DNA from: CAZMBI01 sp964564675
GTDB lineage: Bacteria; Pseudomonadota; Alphaproteobacteria; Rickettsiales; UBA3002
DNA length: 64,000 bases
Direction: 5' to 3'
Assembly (NCBI GenBank): GCA_964564675.1
Contig: CAZMBI010000010.1
Span: 1-64,000 of the forward strand
This document shows positions 15,927-24,125 of this stretch, one piece after another; position 1 is the first letter of the stretch; each line of letters begins with the position of its first letter. The notes beneath the pieces are model-generated. The model was not told where the DNA came from. It ran no database searches and was given only the letters and a program-made list of their open reading frames with translations. Both the position numbers and the translations under genes were made by a program.

Positions 15927-17498
15927 TTGGACAAGCTGCTGAAATTTATCAATACGCCGCAACAACACCCGGACATTAGCACGCCCGAGGCACGCAAACG
16001 GCATTTTGAAGAAATTTACGCCCCGTTTGACCCAAACCGCGCCGCCACGCAGGCGGGGCGGTGCTCCCAGTGCGGCATCCCCTTCTGCCAGATCCACTGC
16101 CCACTGCAGAATAATATCCCCGACTGGCTGATGCTAACCGCCGAAGGCCGCTTGCAGGAAGCATATACCATCGCCAGCGCAACCAACAATTTCCCGGAAA
16201 TCTGCGGGCGCATCTGCCCGCAGGATAAGCTTTGCGAGGGTAATTGCGTCATCGAACACGGGTTTGAATCGGTCACCATCGGCCAGGTGGAAAAACACAT
16301 CACCGAAACCGCGTTTGAACAAGGCTGGGTGCAGCCCATTCGTGTCGATCAGGAAAATAGCTTTTCCGTTGCTATCATCGGTGCCGGACCGGCCGGCATG
16401 GCCGCCGCCGAGGAGTTGCGCAAACTGGGTTATGCCGTACATATCTACGATCGCTATGACCGGGTCGGCGGGCTGATGATCTATGGGATTCCCAATTTCA
16501 AGCTTGATAAACACGTGGTGGCCCGGCGCGAACAGCTAATGCGCAAAAGTGGCATTCAATTCCATCTGGAATGCGCCATCGGCGAGCATATCGCGCTGGC
16601 TGAGTTACGCGCGCGCCACGATGCGGTGCTGATCGCCACCGGCGTATATCAGGCGCGGCCGCTAAGCGTGCCCAACGCGGCGCATGAGCAGATCATCCCC
16701 GCTCTCACCTATCTCACTGCCAGCAACCGTAAAGGACTGGGCCTTTCCACTCCCCTTCCCGTTTATGGCGGAGGCCTGGGCTTGGGGCAGGAAACCGCCG
16801 CCCTCTCCTCCCGCCGGCAGACAGAGGAAAATGCCTGGGACCATCTGAACGCCCACGGTAAAAAAGTCGTGGTCATCGGCGGCGGCGACACGGCGATGGA
16901 CTGTGTGCGCACCGCTGTGCGTCAGGGCGCTACCTCTATCACCTGCCTGTATCGCCGCGACCGCGCCAATATGCCCGGCAGCGCCCGCGAGGTAAGACAT
17001 GCCGAAGAAGAAAGCGTGCGCTTTGAGTGGCTCTCCTCGCCCAAAGCCATTTCATGTGCTCCCCTGCCCGCTGGCAGTGGAGGGAAAGTAGCCGTCAAAG
17101 TCGAAAAAATGAAGCTCGGCTCCCCGGATGCTTCCGGCCGCCTCAAACCCATTCCGCTGCCCGACAGTGTCTACACGCTGGAAGCGGATATGGTCATCGC
17201 CGCGCTGGGGTTTGAGGCCGACGACTTGCCCGCCCTGTTTGGCGAACCCGACTTACAACGCAATAAATGGGGTAATCTCGCCATCGACGCCCACATGATG
17301 ACTTCGCTGCCCGGCGTCTTCGCCGCTGGCGATATCGTCCGCGGCGCCTCGCTGGTGGTCTGGGCAATCAAAGATGGCCGGGAAGCCGCCGCAGCGATCG
17401 ATCATTATGTAATGTCATCCTGCGAAGCGCGAAGCGTGCGCGCAGGATCTCAAGCGGTGCCGTGCAGCGGTTTTGACGCGCGTCGCATGACGGAATAA
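15927..17498 (+). CDS. gltD: Glutamate synthase (NADPH) small subunit
   Basis: Passes electrons from NADPH through FAD and Fe-S clusters to the large subunit. I start at TTG 15927, which has GGGAG seven nt upstream and gives LDKLLKFINTP, a family-like N-terminus; an ATG at 15894 lacks a ribosome site. Seen: the Fe-S cysteines in GRCSQCGIPFCQIHCP and CGRICPQDKLCEGNC, the FAD motif IIGAGPAGMAAAEEL, and the NADPH motif VIGGGDTAMDC. Two oddities: a Pro/Gly-rich insert between LTASNRKGLG and NAHGKKVVV that coincides with a palindromic repeat, and a C-terminal tail after AAIDHY encoded by a second type of repeat. It lies 4 nt upstream of gltB. Confidence 0.95.
   Translation: MDKLLKFINTPQQHPDISTPEARKRHFEEIYAPFDPNRAATQAGRCSQCGIPFCQIHCPLQNNIPDWLMLTAEGRLQEAYTIASATNNFPEICGRICPQDKLCEGNCVIEHGFESVTIGQVEKHITETAFEQGWVQPIRVDQENSFSVAIIGAGPAGMAAAEELRKLGYAVHIYDRYDRVGGLMIYGIPNFKLDKHVVARREQLMRKSGIQFHLECAIGEHIALAELRARHDAVLIATGVYQARPLSVPNAAHEQIIPALTYLTASNRKGLGLSTPLPVYGGGLGLGQETAALSSRRQTEENAWDHLNAHGKKVVVIGGGDTAMDCVRTAVRQGATSITCLYRRDRANMPGSAREVRHAEEESVRFEWLSSPKAISCAPLPAGSGGKVAVKVEKMKLGSPDASGRLKPIPLPDSVYTLEADMVIAALGFEADDLPALFGEPDLQRNKWGNLAIDAHMMTSLPGVFAAGDIVRGASLVVWAIKDGREAAAAIDHYVMSSCEARSVRAGSQAVPCSGFDARRMTE
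16751..16789 (+). repeat. C-rich hairpin/G-tail palindromic element inside gltD
   Basis: An imperfect copy: a pyrimidine arm (CTTCCC), a short centre GTTTAT, a GGCGGAGG arm and a G-rich tail ending CTTGGGGC. It encodes PLPVYGGGLGLG in frame. The unit resembles those in gltB and in two intergenic gaps. It is more diverged than the gltB copies. Confidence 0.55.
17414..17491 (+). repeat. GTCAT...ATGAC palindromic repeat at the gltD 3' end
   Basis: Begins GTCATCCTGCGA and ends CGCATGAC, so the ends are inverted, with further internal inverted pieces (TGCGAAGCGC and GCGCAGGATC). It supplies the last residues of GltD and stops 12 nt before the gltB start. It resembles the widespread dispersed repeats that begin GTCATCC or GTCATTCC in proteobacteria. 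Confidence 0.65.
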
Positions 17499-17502
17499 AC
17501 CG

Positions 17503-20500
17503 ATGAACCGTAATCAGCTTGCTTCCTATCTTACCGAACACGGCTTTTACGATCCCGCACACGAGCATGATGCCTGCGGTGTCGGGCTGGTCGCGGCGAT
17601 CGACGGCACGCCGCGCCGCGAGATCGTGACGCTGGCCTGTGATGCGCTCAAGGCCGTCTGGCACCGTGGTGCGGTCGATGCGGATGGCAAAACCGGCGAC
17701 GGCGCGGGCATCCATCTGCAGATACCGCCCCGCTTTTTCCGCGACCTGGCGAAACAGATGAAACGCCCGGTGCCCGCAGACGCGCCGCTGGCTGTCGGCA
17801 TGCTGTTTTTACCGAAAAAGGATCTGCGTGCGCAAGAACAATGCCGCGCGCTGATTGAAAGCGAAATCCAGCGGCTGGGGCATCGTATCATCGGCTGGCG
17901 ACAAGTGCCGATTGACCCCGGTGTCATCGGGGAGATCGCCAACGACACCCGCCCGGAAATTGAGCAGATATTAGTGGCAGCTTCGCCGGTGCAAAGCATA
18001 CCTCTCCCAATGGAAGAGGTCGAAGTCGCGTCAGCAGCTTCAGGAGCGGGTAAAATTAATGTCTGTGACACCTTCGAGCGGGATCTTTACGTCATCCGCC
18101 GGCGGATCGAGAAAGCGTTTGCCGAGGCTGGCATCACCCAGGCCTATATCACCTCGCTGTCCTGCCGGCATATTGTCTATAAGGGGCTGTTCAAAGCCGA
18201 ACAACTGACCGCCTTTTACCCCGACCTGCTCGATAGCCGTTTTACCTCCGGCTATGCCATTTTTCACCAGCGCTTTTCGACCAATACCGATCCCAGCTGG
18301 GCGCTGGCACAGCCATTCCGCACCCTAGCCCATAACGGCGAAATCAATACGCTTAAAGGCAATATCAATGTCATGCGCAGCCATGAAGCGACCATGCACT
18401 GCGAGTTGTTGGACAAGTATCTGGATGATATCCGCCCGATTATTCCCAACCACGCCTCCGACACCGCCGCCTTAGATGCCGTGATGGAGCTGTTGGTTCG
18501 CGCCGGACACGACGCACCGCTGGCCAAGCAGATTCTTATCCCGCCGGCCTGGAGCATGGCCGCCCATATCCCGCCGGCGCATCAGGATATGTTCAACTGC
18601 CTCAATACGATCTGCGAACCGTGGGACGGCCCGGCGGCGATTGCCGCCACCGACGGTCGCTGGGTCATCGCCGGGATGGACCGCGGCGGCTTGCGCCCCA
18701 TGCGCTATGCCCTGACTGAAGACGGCCTTCTGCTGATGGGCTCGGAAACCGGGATGGTGCCGATGGAAGAATCGCAGGTCATGGAAAAAGGCAAGCTCGG
18801 GCCGGGGGAATGTATCGGCATCGATTTGCTGCGCGGTGCGCTGTACAAAGACCGCGAACTCAAGGACCATCTCGCCGCCCAGCACCCCTATAGCGACTGG
18901 GTGAAGCAGATTAAGGTGATGAACTATAATCACCCTCTGCCCACCCGTCTCCCTAGAGGGAGAGGGAGCCCCTTAGCGGATGGGAATATGCGTCCCCTCC
19001 CCCTTCAGGGGGAGGGACAGGGAGGGGGCAACTCCCCGGAGTGGTTACGCGCCCACCAGCTTGCCGTCGGCCTCACCTTCGAAGACATCGAGACCATCCT
19101 CCACCCGATGGCGGCCGAAGGCAAGGAAGCCGTCGGTTCGATGGGTGACGACACGCCGCTGGCCATGCTTTCGGACAAACCGCGCGGGTTTCATCATTTC
19201 TTCCGCCAGAATTTTTCGCAGGTTACCAATCCGCCGCTCGATTCGCTGCGTGAGCGCCGGGTGATGAGCCTTAATACGCGCTTTGGCAATGACGGTAACT
19301 TCCTGTCACTGAGCAATTCCTATCAAGATTCCATCCTGCTGGAATCACCGGTGCTGCTGCGCCATGAAATGGAGGCGCTGCAGCGTCGTTTTGCCGATAA
19401 GATCACCGTGATTAATACCTTGTTCGATGTGCCTCAAAACAACCTCCCCCCGTTTACGGGGGGAGACAGGAGGGGGGCAGCCAAACACTCTGAGCCAGAA
19501 TCCACCCCCACCCTGCCCTCCCCCATAAATGGGGGAGGGTTGGGGGCATATGAATCGGAAAAAATAAACGCCCTGCGCCGCGGGCTGGACCGTATCATCG
19601 CCGAAGCCGAGGCCGCGGTTGAGGCCGAACGGCCCTATCTGCTGCTCACCGATAGCGGGCGCAGCCGCGAGTGTGCGGCGATCCCGATGATTCTGGCTAC
19701 CGCCGCCATTAATACACATCTGGTGAAGCGGAAAATGCGCAAGCGCGCCTCGTTGTTGGTGTGTTCGTCGGAATGCTGCGACGTGCATTATCTGGCGGTG
19801 CTGATCGGGGTGGGCGCCACAGTGGTGCAGCCCTGGCTGGCTGAAGCGACCATCCGTGAGCGCTACGATCAGGGATTGTGCAGTCCCTCCGTCCTCCCAC
19901 TCAAAGGCGCAGACCGAAAAGACTCAGGCGAGCGGGCGGGGGTTGATGAGACGCTACTCGCCCTAAAAACCGCCATGGAGCAGGGCCTGCTCAAAATCAT
20001 GTCCAAAATGGGCATCTCGGTGGTCAGTTCCTATCGCAACGGCTATAATTTCGAGGCCATCGGCCTGTCGCGCGCGCTGGTTTCGGAATTTTTCCCCGAT
20101 CTGCCCTCCCGCTTGTCGGGCATCGGCATGGCCGGCATCGAGCGCCGGGTGCTGGCATTACATAGCAAAGCGTATGGGGCGACCTCCACCGCTCGCCCCG
20201 CATCGCTGACGCCGCTGCCCATCGGCGGATTCTATAAATACCGCACGAGCGGCGAGCGCCACGCTTTCGGCGGCGAACCGGTTCACCTCCTGCAAAGCGC
20301 CGTCGGCGAGGATTCTTATGAACTCTACCGGAAATATGCGGCGATGGTCAACGAGCAGCCGCCGGTGGCATTGCGCCAGCTGCTTGACTTCGCCTCCGAC
20401 CGCGCGCCCATCGATCGCTCGCAGGTGGAATCGATTACCGATATCCGTAAGCGTTTCGTGGCGCCCGCCATGTCACTGGGCGCGCTCAGTCCGGAGGCGC

Positions 20501-22380
20501 ATGAAACGCTTGCCATAGCCATGAACCGCATGGGCGGCATGAGTAATTCCGGTGAGGGCGGCGAAGGGCCGGAGCGCTTCACGCCGAGGACAGGCGGCGA
20601 TAACGCCAATTCCGTTGTCAAACAGGTGGCCTCGGCGCGCTTCGGCGTCACCGCCTCCTACCTGAACCATGCCGAGGAGCTGCAGATCAAAATCGCGCAA
20701 GGCGCCAAGCCCGGGGAAGGCGGTCAGCTGCCGGGCTTCAAGGTGACCGCTGAAATCGCCCGCCTGCGCCATGCCACCCCCGGTGTCACGCTGATTTCCC
20801 CGCCGCCGCATCACGACATCTACTCCATCGAGGATCTCGCCCAGCTGATCTATGATTTAAAACAAATCAACCCGCACGCGCGGGTTTCGGTGAAGCTCGT
20901 CTCGCAGGCCGGTATCGGCACGATCGCCAGCGGCGTGGCCAAGGCCATGGCCGACAAGATCGTCATCGCCGGACACTCCGGCGGCACAGGGGCCAGCCCC
21001 TATTCGAGCATTAAATTCGCCGGCAGCCCGTGGGAGATGGGCCTGGCCGAGGCCAATCAGGTGCTCACGCTCAACCGCCTGCGCCATCGCGTGCGCCTGC
21101 AGACCGATGGCGGCCTGAAGACCGGTCGCGATATCGTGATGGCCGCCATGCTCGGCGCCGAGGAATATGCCATTGGCACGGCCTCGCTGGTGGCGATGGG
21201 GTGCATTCTGGTGCGTCAGTGCCATTCCAACACCTGCCCCGTAGGCATCTGCACCCAGGATGAAACGCTGCGCGCCAAGTTTGAAGGCACGGTGGAAAAA
21301 GTGGTGAATCTGTTCAGCTTTATCGCCGAGGATATTCGCGAGATTCTGGCGCGGCTCGGTTACACCCGGCTGGATGACGTGATCGGCCGCACCGATTTGC
21401 TCACTCAGATTGATCATGGCGGGCCGGATCTGGTGGATCTCGATTTGAATCCCCTGCTGGCGCGCGCCGATAACGGGTTTCAGCCCCGGATCTGTCAATT
21501 ATCCACCTCCCCTGTGAAGGCAGAGGATTTGGCATGGCGCAACGCGGTCGCCCCGTCGCTGGATGAACAGATGCTGGCCGATGCCCGGGAGAGTATTCTG
21601 GCAGGCAAAAAGGTCCAGCTGGCCTACAGCGTGCGCAATACGCACCGTTCGATCGGCGCGCGCTTAAGCTCGCTGCTGGTCCGCCATCTGGACACGCAAC
21701 CTCTCGCCGACGGGCATATCACCATCCGCCTGCGCGGCTCGGCCGGTCAGTCGCTGGGCTGTTTTCTGGCGCGCGGCATCACTCTTGAGGTGCTGGGCGA
21801 TGCCAATGATTATGTTGGCAAGGGCTTATCCGGCGGCATCATCACGCTGCGCCCGCGCCCTTCCTCCCGCCTGGTGCCGCATGACAACAGCATCATCGGC
21901 AACACCGTGCTGTATGGCGCTACCGAAGGGGAGCTATTCGCCGCAGGACGCGCCGGCGAACGCTTTGCCGTGCGCAATTCCGGCGCTGAGGCGGTGGTCG
22001 AAGGCTGCGGCGCGCACGGTTGCGAGTATATGACCGGCGGCACGGCGGTGATTCTGGGGCCTGTGGGGGATAATTTTGCTGCAGGTATGACCGGCGGCAT
22101 GGCCTTCGTCTATGATGAACAGGCCGCCTTTCAGGCCTGTTTGAACGGGGATTGCGTGATCGCCGAGCGCATCCGCTCGCCTCACTGGGAAGCGGTGCTG
22201 CACGCGCTGATCCGACGCCACGCCGCTGTGACGGAATCGCCACGCGCGCGGGAAATTCTGAATAACTGGGAGCATGCGCGCCCCCTGTTCTGGCAGGTGG
22301 TGCCCAAAGAAATGATTGCGAGGCTCGCGCATCCTTTGGTAGAAGACAGAGATCAGGCAGCAGGCATCGGGCATCAGTAA
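17503..22380 (+). CDS. gltB: Glutamate synthase (NADPH) large subunit
   Basis: Makes two glutamates from glutamine and 2-oxoglutarate. At 1625 residues it is about 100 longer than usual. Order: a short propeptide, then the Ntn glutaminase nucleophile Cys in HDACGVGLVA (about residue 26); the FMN domain with LLKIMSKMGIS, SGEGGEGPERF and GHSGGTGASPYSS; the 3Fe-4S cysteines in CHSNTCPVGICTQ (about 1239-1249); and the C-terminal beta-helix with Gly-rich repeats near LSGGIITLRP and GGTAVILGPVG. The extra length comes mainly from in-frame inserts at about residues 479-509 and 646-683, which coincide with palindromic repeats, plus a possible third at about 793-812. All inserts avoid the catalytic motifs. 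The stop lies next to a tandem repeat. Confidence 0.97.
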   Translation: MNRNQLASYLTEHGFYDPAHEHDACGVGLVAAIDGTPRREIVTLACDALKAVWHRGAVDADGKTGDGAGIHLQIPPRFFRDLAKQMKRPVPADAPLAVGMLFLPKKDLRAQEQCRALIESEIQRLGHRIIGWRQVPIDPGVIGEIANDTRPEIEQILVAASPVQSIPLPMEEVEVASAASGAGKINVCDTFERDLYVIRRRIEKAFAEAGITQAYITSLSCRHIVYKGLFKAEQLTAFYPDLLDSRFTSGYAIFHQRFSTNTDPSWALAQPFRTLAHNGEINTLKGNINVMRSHEATMHCELLDKYLDDIRPIIPNHASDTAALDAVMELLVRAGHDAPLAKQILIPPAWSMAAHIPPAHQDMFNCLNTICEPWDGPAAIAATDGRWVIAGMDRGGLRPMRYALTEDGLLLMGSETGMVPMEESQVMEKGKLGPGECIGIDLLRGALYKDRELKDHLAAQHPYSDWVKQIKVMNYNHPLPTRLPRGRGSPLADGNMRPLPLQGEGQGGGNSPEWLRAHQLAVGLTFEDIETILHPMAAEGKEAVGSMGDDTPLAMLSDKPRGFHHFFRQNFSQVTNPPLDSLRERRVMSLNTRFGNDGNFLSLSNSYQDSILLESPVLLRHEMEALQRRFADKITVINTLFDVPQNNLPPFTGGDRRGAAKHSEPESTPTLPSPINGGGLGAYESEKINALRRGLDRIIAEAEAAVEAERPYLLLTDSGRSRECAAIPMILATAAINTHLVKRKMRKRASLLVCSSECCDVHYLAVLIGVGATVVQPWLAEATIRERYDQGLCSPSVLPLKGADRKDSGERAGVDETLLALKTAMEQGLLKIMSKMGISVVSSYRNGYNFEAIGLSRALVSEFFPDLPSRLSGIGMAGIERRVLALHSKAYGATSTARPASLTPLPIGGFYKYRTSGERHAFGGEPVHLLQSAVGEDSYELYRKYAAMVNEQPPVALRQLLDFASDRAPIDRSQVESITDIRKRFVAPAMSLGALSPEAHETLAIAMNRMGGMSNSGEGGEGPERFTPRTGGDNANSVVKQVASARFGVTASYLNHAEELQIKIAQGAKPGEGGQLPGFKVTAEIARLRHATPGVTLISPPPHHDIYSIEDLAQLIYDLKQINPHARVSVKLVSQAGIGTIASGVAKAMADKIVIAGHSGGTGASPYSSIKFAGSPWEMGLAEANQVLTLNRLRHRVRLQTDGGLKTGRDIVMAAMLGAEEYAIGTASLVAMGCILVRQCHSNTCPVGICTQDETLRAKFEGTVEKVVNLFSFIAEDIREILARLGYTRLDDVIGRTDLLTQIDHGGPDLVDLDLNPLLARADNGFQPRICQLSTSPVKAEDLAWRNAVAPSLDEQMLADARESILAGKKVQLAYSVRNTHRSIGARLSSLLVRHLDTQPLADGHITIRLRGSAGQSLGCFLARGITLEVLGDANDYVGKGLSGGIITLRPRPSSRLVPHDNSIIGNTVLYGATEGELFAAGRAGERFAVRNSGAEAVVEGCGAHGCEYMTGGTAVILGPVGDNFAAGMTGGMAFVYDEQAAFQACLNGDCVIAERIRSPHWEAVLHALIRRHAAVTESPRAREILNNWEHARPLFWQVVPKEMIARLAHPLVEDRDQAAGIGHQ
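18937..19029 (+). repeat. Double palindromic element inserted in frame in gltB
   Basis: Two units in opposite orientation. The right one (18994-19029) is forward, a CCTCCCCC-TTCA-GGGGGAGG hairpin with tail GACAGGGAGGGGGC. The left one (about 18937-18975) matches it in reverse complement, with the hairpin TCTCCCTAGAGGGAGA. The joined element keeps the frame open and encodes a Pro/Gly/Arg-rich stretch (about residues 479-509) between the glutaminase domain and the central domain. Confidence 0.85.
19439..19551 (+). repeat. Second double palindromic element inserted in frame in gltB
   Basis: A forward unit (19441-19478, CCTCCCCCC-GTTTA-CGGGGGGAG and a G-rich tail) and a reverse unit (about 19503-19551, hairpin CCTCCCCCATAAATGGGGGAGG) flank about 25 nt of spacer. 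It encodes NLPPFTGGDRRG and LPSPINGGGLGAY in frame (about residues 646-683), in the central domain, away from known active-site motifs. Confidence 0.85.
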
Positions 22381-22392
22381 CGTGCTTGCCTG

Positions 22393-22448
22393 CTGATGCC
22401 TGACAACTGATGCCTGATGCCTGACAACTGATGCCTGATGCCTGACAT
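22393..22448 (+). repeat. Short tandem repeat between gltB and fzlA
   Basis: A 14-nt copy CTGATGCCTGACAA (22393-22406) is followed by a 21-nt unit (22407-22427) and its near-exact repeat (22428-22448). Both longer units are built from CTGATG and CCTGAC words. The last copy runs into the start codon of the next gene, so both candidate ATGs (22438 and 22447) lie inside the array. Copy number could change the leader of that gene. Confidence 0.8.
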
Positions 22449-23115
22449 GCTCACCCTCTACCATACGCCCTTGTCTCCCGCCTGCCGTAAAGTCCGCGTG
22501 ATGCTGCGCGAAAAGGAAATTGACTTTAATCTCGTGGAAGAGCCCTTCTGGCAACGCAATATTGAATTTTTCAAACTCAACCCGGCCGGCGACGTGCCGG
22601 TGCTGATCGCCGAAAAAGGGCTGGTGCTGTGCGGTGGCTATGCCATCAGCGAGTATCTGGAGGAAGCCTACCCGGAAGTACAGTTTTTCGGCAATTCACT
22701 CGAGGAAAAAGCCGAGGTGCGGCGGTTGGTTGAATGGTTCGACGCCAAGTTCGAGCACGAAGTTACCCACAATATTTTGTTTGAAAAAGTCTTTAAACGG
22801 CTGATGGGGTATGGCGAGCCCAGTTCCGAGGCCCTGCGCGCGGGCAAGAAAAACCTGGCCTATCATCTCGATTATATTGCTTTTTTGCTGCAGCAACGCA
22901 ACTGGCTGGCGGGAGATTACCTCACCCTGGCCGATATCACCGCCGCGGCGCACCTGTCGAGCCTGGATTATCTCGGCGATGTCGCGTGGGAGCATCAGTC
23001 CGCCACCCGCGAATGGTATGCGCTGATTAAATCGCGCCCCGCTTTCCGCGCCATTTTAGACGACCGTGTCACCGGCTTCCGCCCGCCCCCGCACTATGTG
23101 AATCCTGATTTTTAA
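22447..23115 (+). CDS. fzlA: GST-fold protein, FzlA-like (FtsZ-binding division factor)
   Basis: 222 residues with a thioredoxin-like N-terminal domain (LTLYHTPLSPACRKVRVML, NPAGDVPVL, ISEYLEEAYPE) and an all-helical GST C-terminal domain (WLAGDYLTLADITAAAHL). Two stretches, VTHNILFEKVFKRLMGYGEPSSEA and the ending FRPPPHYVNPDF, match what I recall of Caulobacter FzlA, a GST-like protein that binds FtsZ filaments and is needed for division. A plain glutathione transferase or SspA-like protein is the alternative. I start at ATG 22447; ATG 22438 is three codons upstream, and neither has a clear ribosome site because a tandem repeat fills the leader. Confidence 0.75.
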   Translation: MLTLYHTPLSPACRKVRVMLREKEIDFNLVEEPFWQRNIEFFKLNPAGDVPVLIAEKGLVLCGGYAISEYLEEAYPEVQFFGNSLEEKAEVRRLVEWFDAKFEHEVTHNILFEKVFKRLMGYGEPSSEALRAGKKNLAYHLDYIAFLLQQRNWLAGDYLTLADITAAAHLSSLDYLGDVAWEHQSATREWYALIKSRPAFRAILDDRVTGFRPPPHYVNPDF

Positions 23116-24071
23116 GCCTGTGCTGCCCGCCGCAGGCGGTCATTGATCGCCACGCCCAGCCCCTCATGCGGGATCGGCATCACCGCAATCGCCTGACAAT
23201 TGGATTGATCAAGCGCGCGCATGGCGGCAAACAGATTGGCCGCCGCCTCGCGCATATTGCCCGTTTCACTGAGATTGACCATATGGGCAGCCCCCGCGGG
23301 CGGGTGCGGCCCGAACGCCAGCAGGGCCTCGCCCGGCGCGACGCTTCGCGCCTCCAGGCGCAGCGGCAGCTGCGGCGCGTAATGCCTGAGCATCTGGCCC
23401 GGCGAACGCGGCTGCGTTTCATCATGAACACCCCCACCAGGCGCCACACTGACGCCGGCAGCCCGCAGCGCGCCCACGGTTATGCTGCCGGGCCGCAAGA
23501 TCACCGCCCGCTCGCCCGTGCAGTCAATCACGGTGGACTCGATCCCCTCTTCGGTTGGACCGCCGTCAAACACCGGCAGGTCAGGGAATTCCTCGCGCAC
23601 ATGCGCGGCGCAGGTCGGGCTGATCCGCCCTGAGCGATTGGCGCTGGGCGCGGACAACCCGCCGTCAAACGCCCGGATAATCGCTTGTGCGAGGGCGTGT
23701 CGTGGGGCGCGGATCGCTGCCGTATCCCCCCCGGCGGAAACCAGCAGCGACAGTGGCGAGTCGGCGCGCCTTGGCAGAACCAGTGTCAGCGGCCCCGGCC
23801 AGAAGGCAGCGGCCAGGCGCTCGGCCAAGATGTTCCATGCCACATAACGCTGCGCCATGGCAGCATCGGCGACATGGCTAATCAGCGGATTGAAGGCCGG
23901 GCGCTGCTTGCGCTCAAAAATCGCCGCCACCGCCCGATCATCGCTGGCATCCGCTGCCAGCCCATAGACGGTTTCGGTGGGCAACCCGATCAGCGCACCC
24001 GCCCGCAGATGCGCCACAGCTTCGGCGGACAAATGAGATGTGGATAGCGGACTGTTGCGATTTGACAACAT
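23112..24071 (-). CDS. tsaC: L-threonylcarbamoyladenylate synthase (Sua5/YwlC type)
   Basis: Makes the threonylcarbamoyl-AMP used for the t6A37 modification of ANN-decoding tRNAs. The YrdC core shows GLPTETVYGLAADA, the KQRPAFNPLISHV segment, the FWPGPLTLVLPR motif and SAPSANRSGRISPT. A C-terminal Sua5 extension of about 110 residues follows (HYAPQLPL etc.), so this is the long Sua5 form (319 aa). Convergent with fzlA, with a 4-nt overlap of 3' ends, and divergent from parA. Confidence 0.93.
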   Translation of the reverse strand: MLSNRNSPLSTSHLSAEAVAHLRAGALIGLPTETVYGLAADASDDRAVAAIFERKQRPAFNPLISHVADAAMAQRYVAWNILAERLAAAFWPGPLTLVLPRRADSPLSLLVSAGGDTAAIRAPRHALAQAIIRAFDGGLSAPSANRSGRISPTCAAHVREEFPDLPVFDGGPTEEGIESTVIDCTGERAVILRPGSITVGALRAAGVSVAPGGGVHDETQPRSPGQMLRHYAPQLPLRLEARSVAPGEALLAFGPHPPAGAAHMVNLSETGNMREAAANLFAAMRALDQSNCQAIAVMPIPHEGLGVAINDRLRRAAQA

Positions 24072-24125
24072 ATAGTGTGAAACGATATAAAATAATCAAA
24101 ATCTAGTATTTACTGTGAGGATCAT
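24072..24125. promoter_or_regulatory. AT-rich divergent region between tsaC and parA
   Basis: 54 nt, much more AT-rich than its surroundings (for example GATATAAAATAATCAAAATC), holding the promoters of both genes. GTGAGGATCAT before the parA ATG contains a usable ribosome-binding site. Confidence 0.45.

Noticed and set aside
20857..21498. 213-codon minus-strand open frame
   Set aside because: Antisense to the FMN and Fe-S part of gltB.
22393..22448. Possible small CRISPR array
   Set aside because: Units are adjacent with no unique spacers and are built of simple words; a tandem repeat, not CRISPR.
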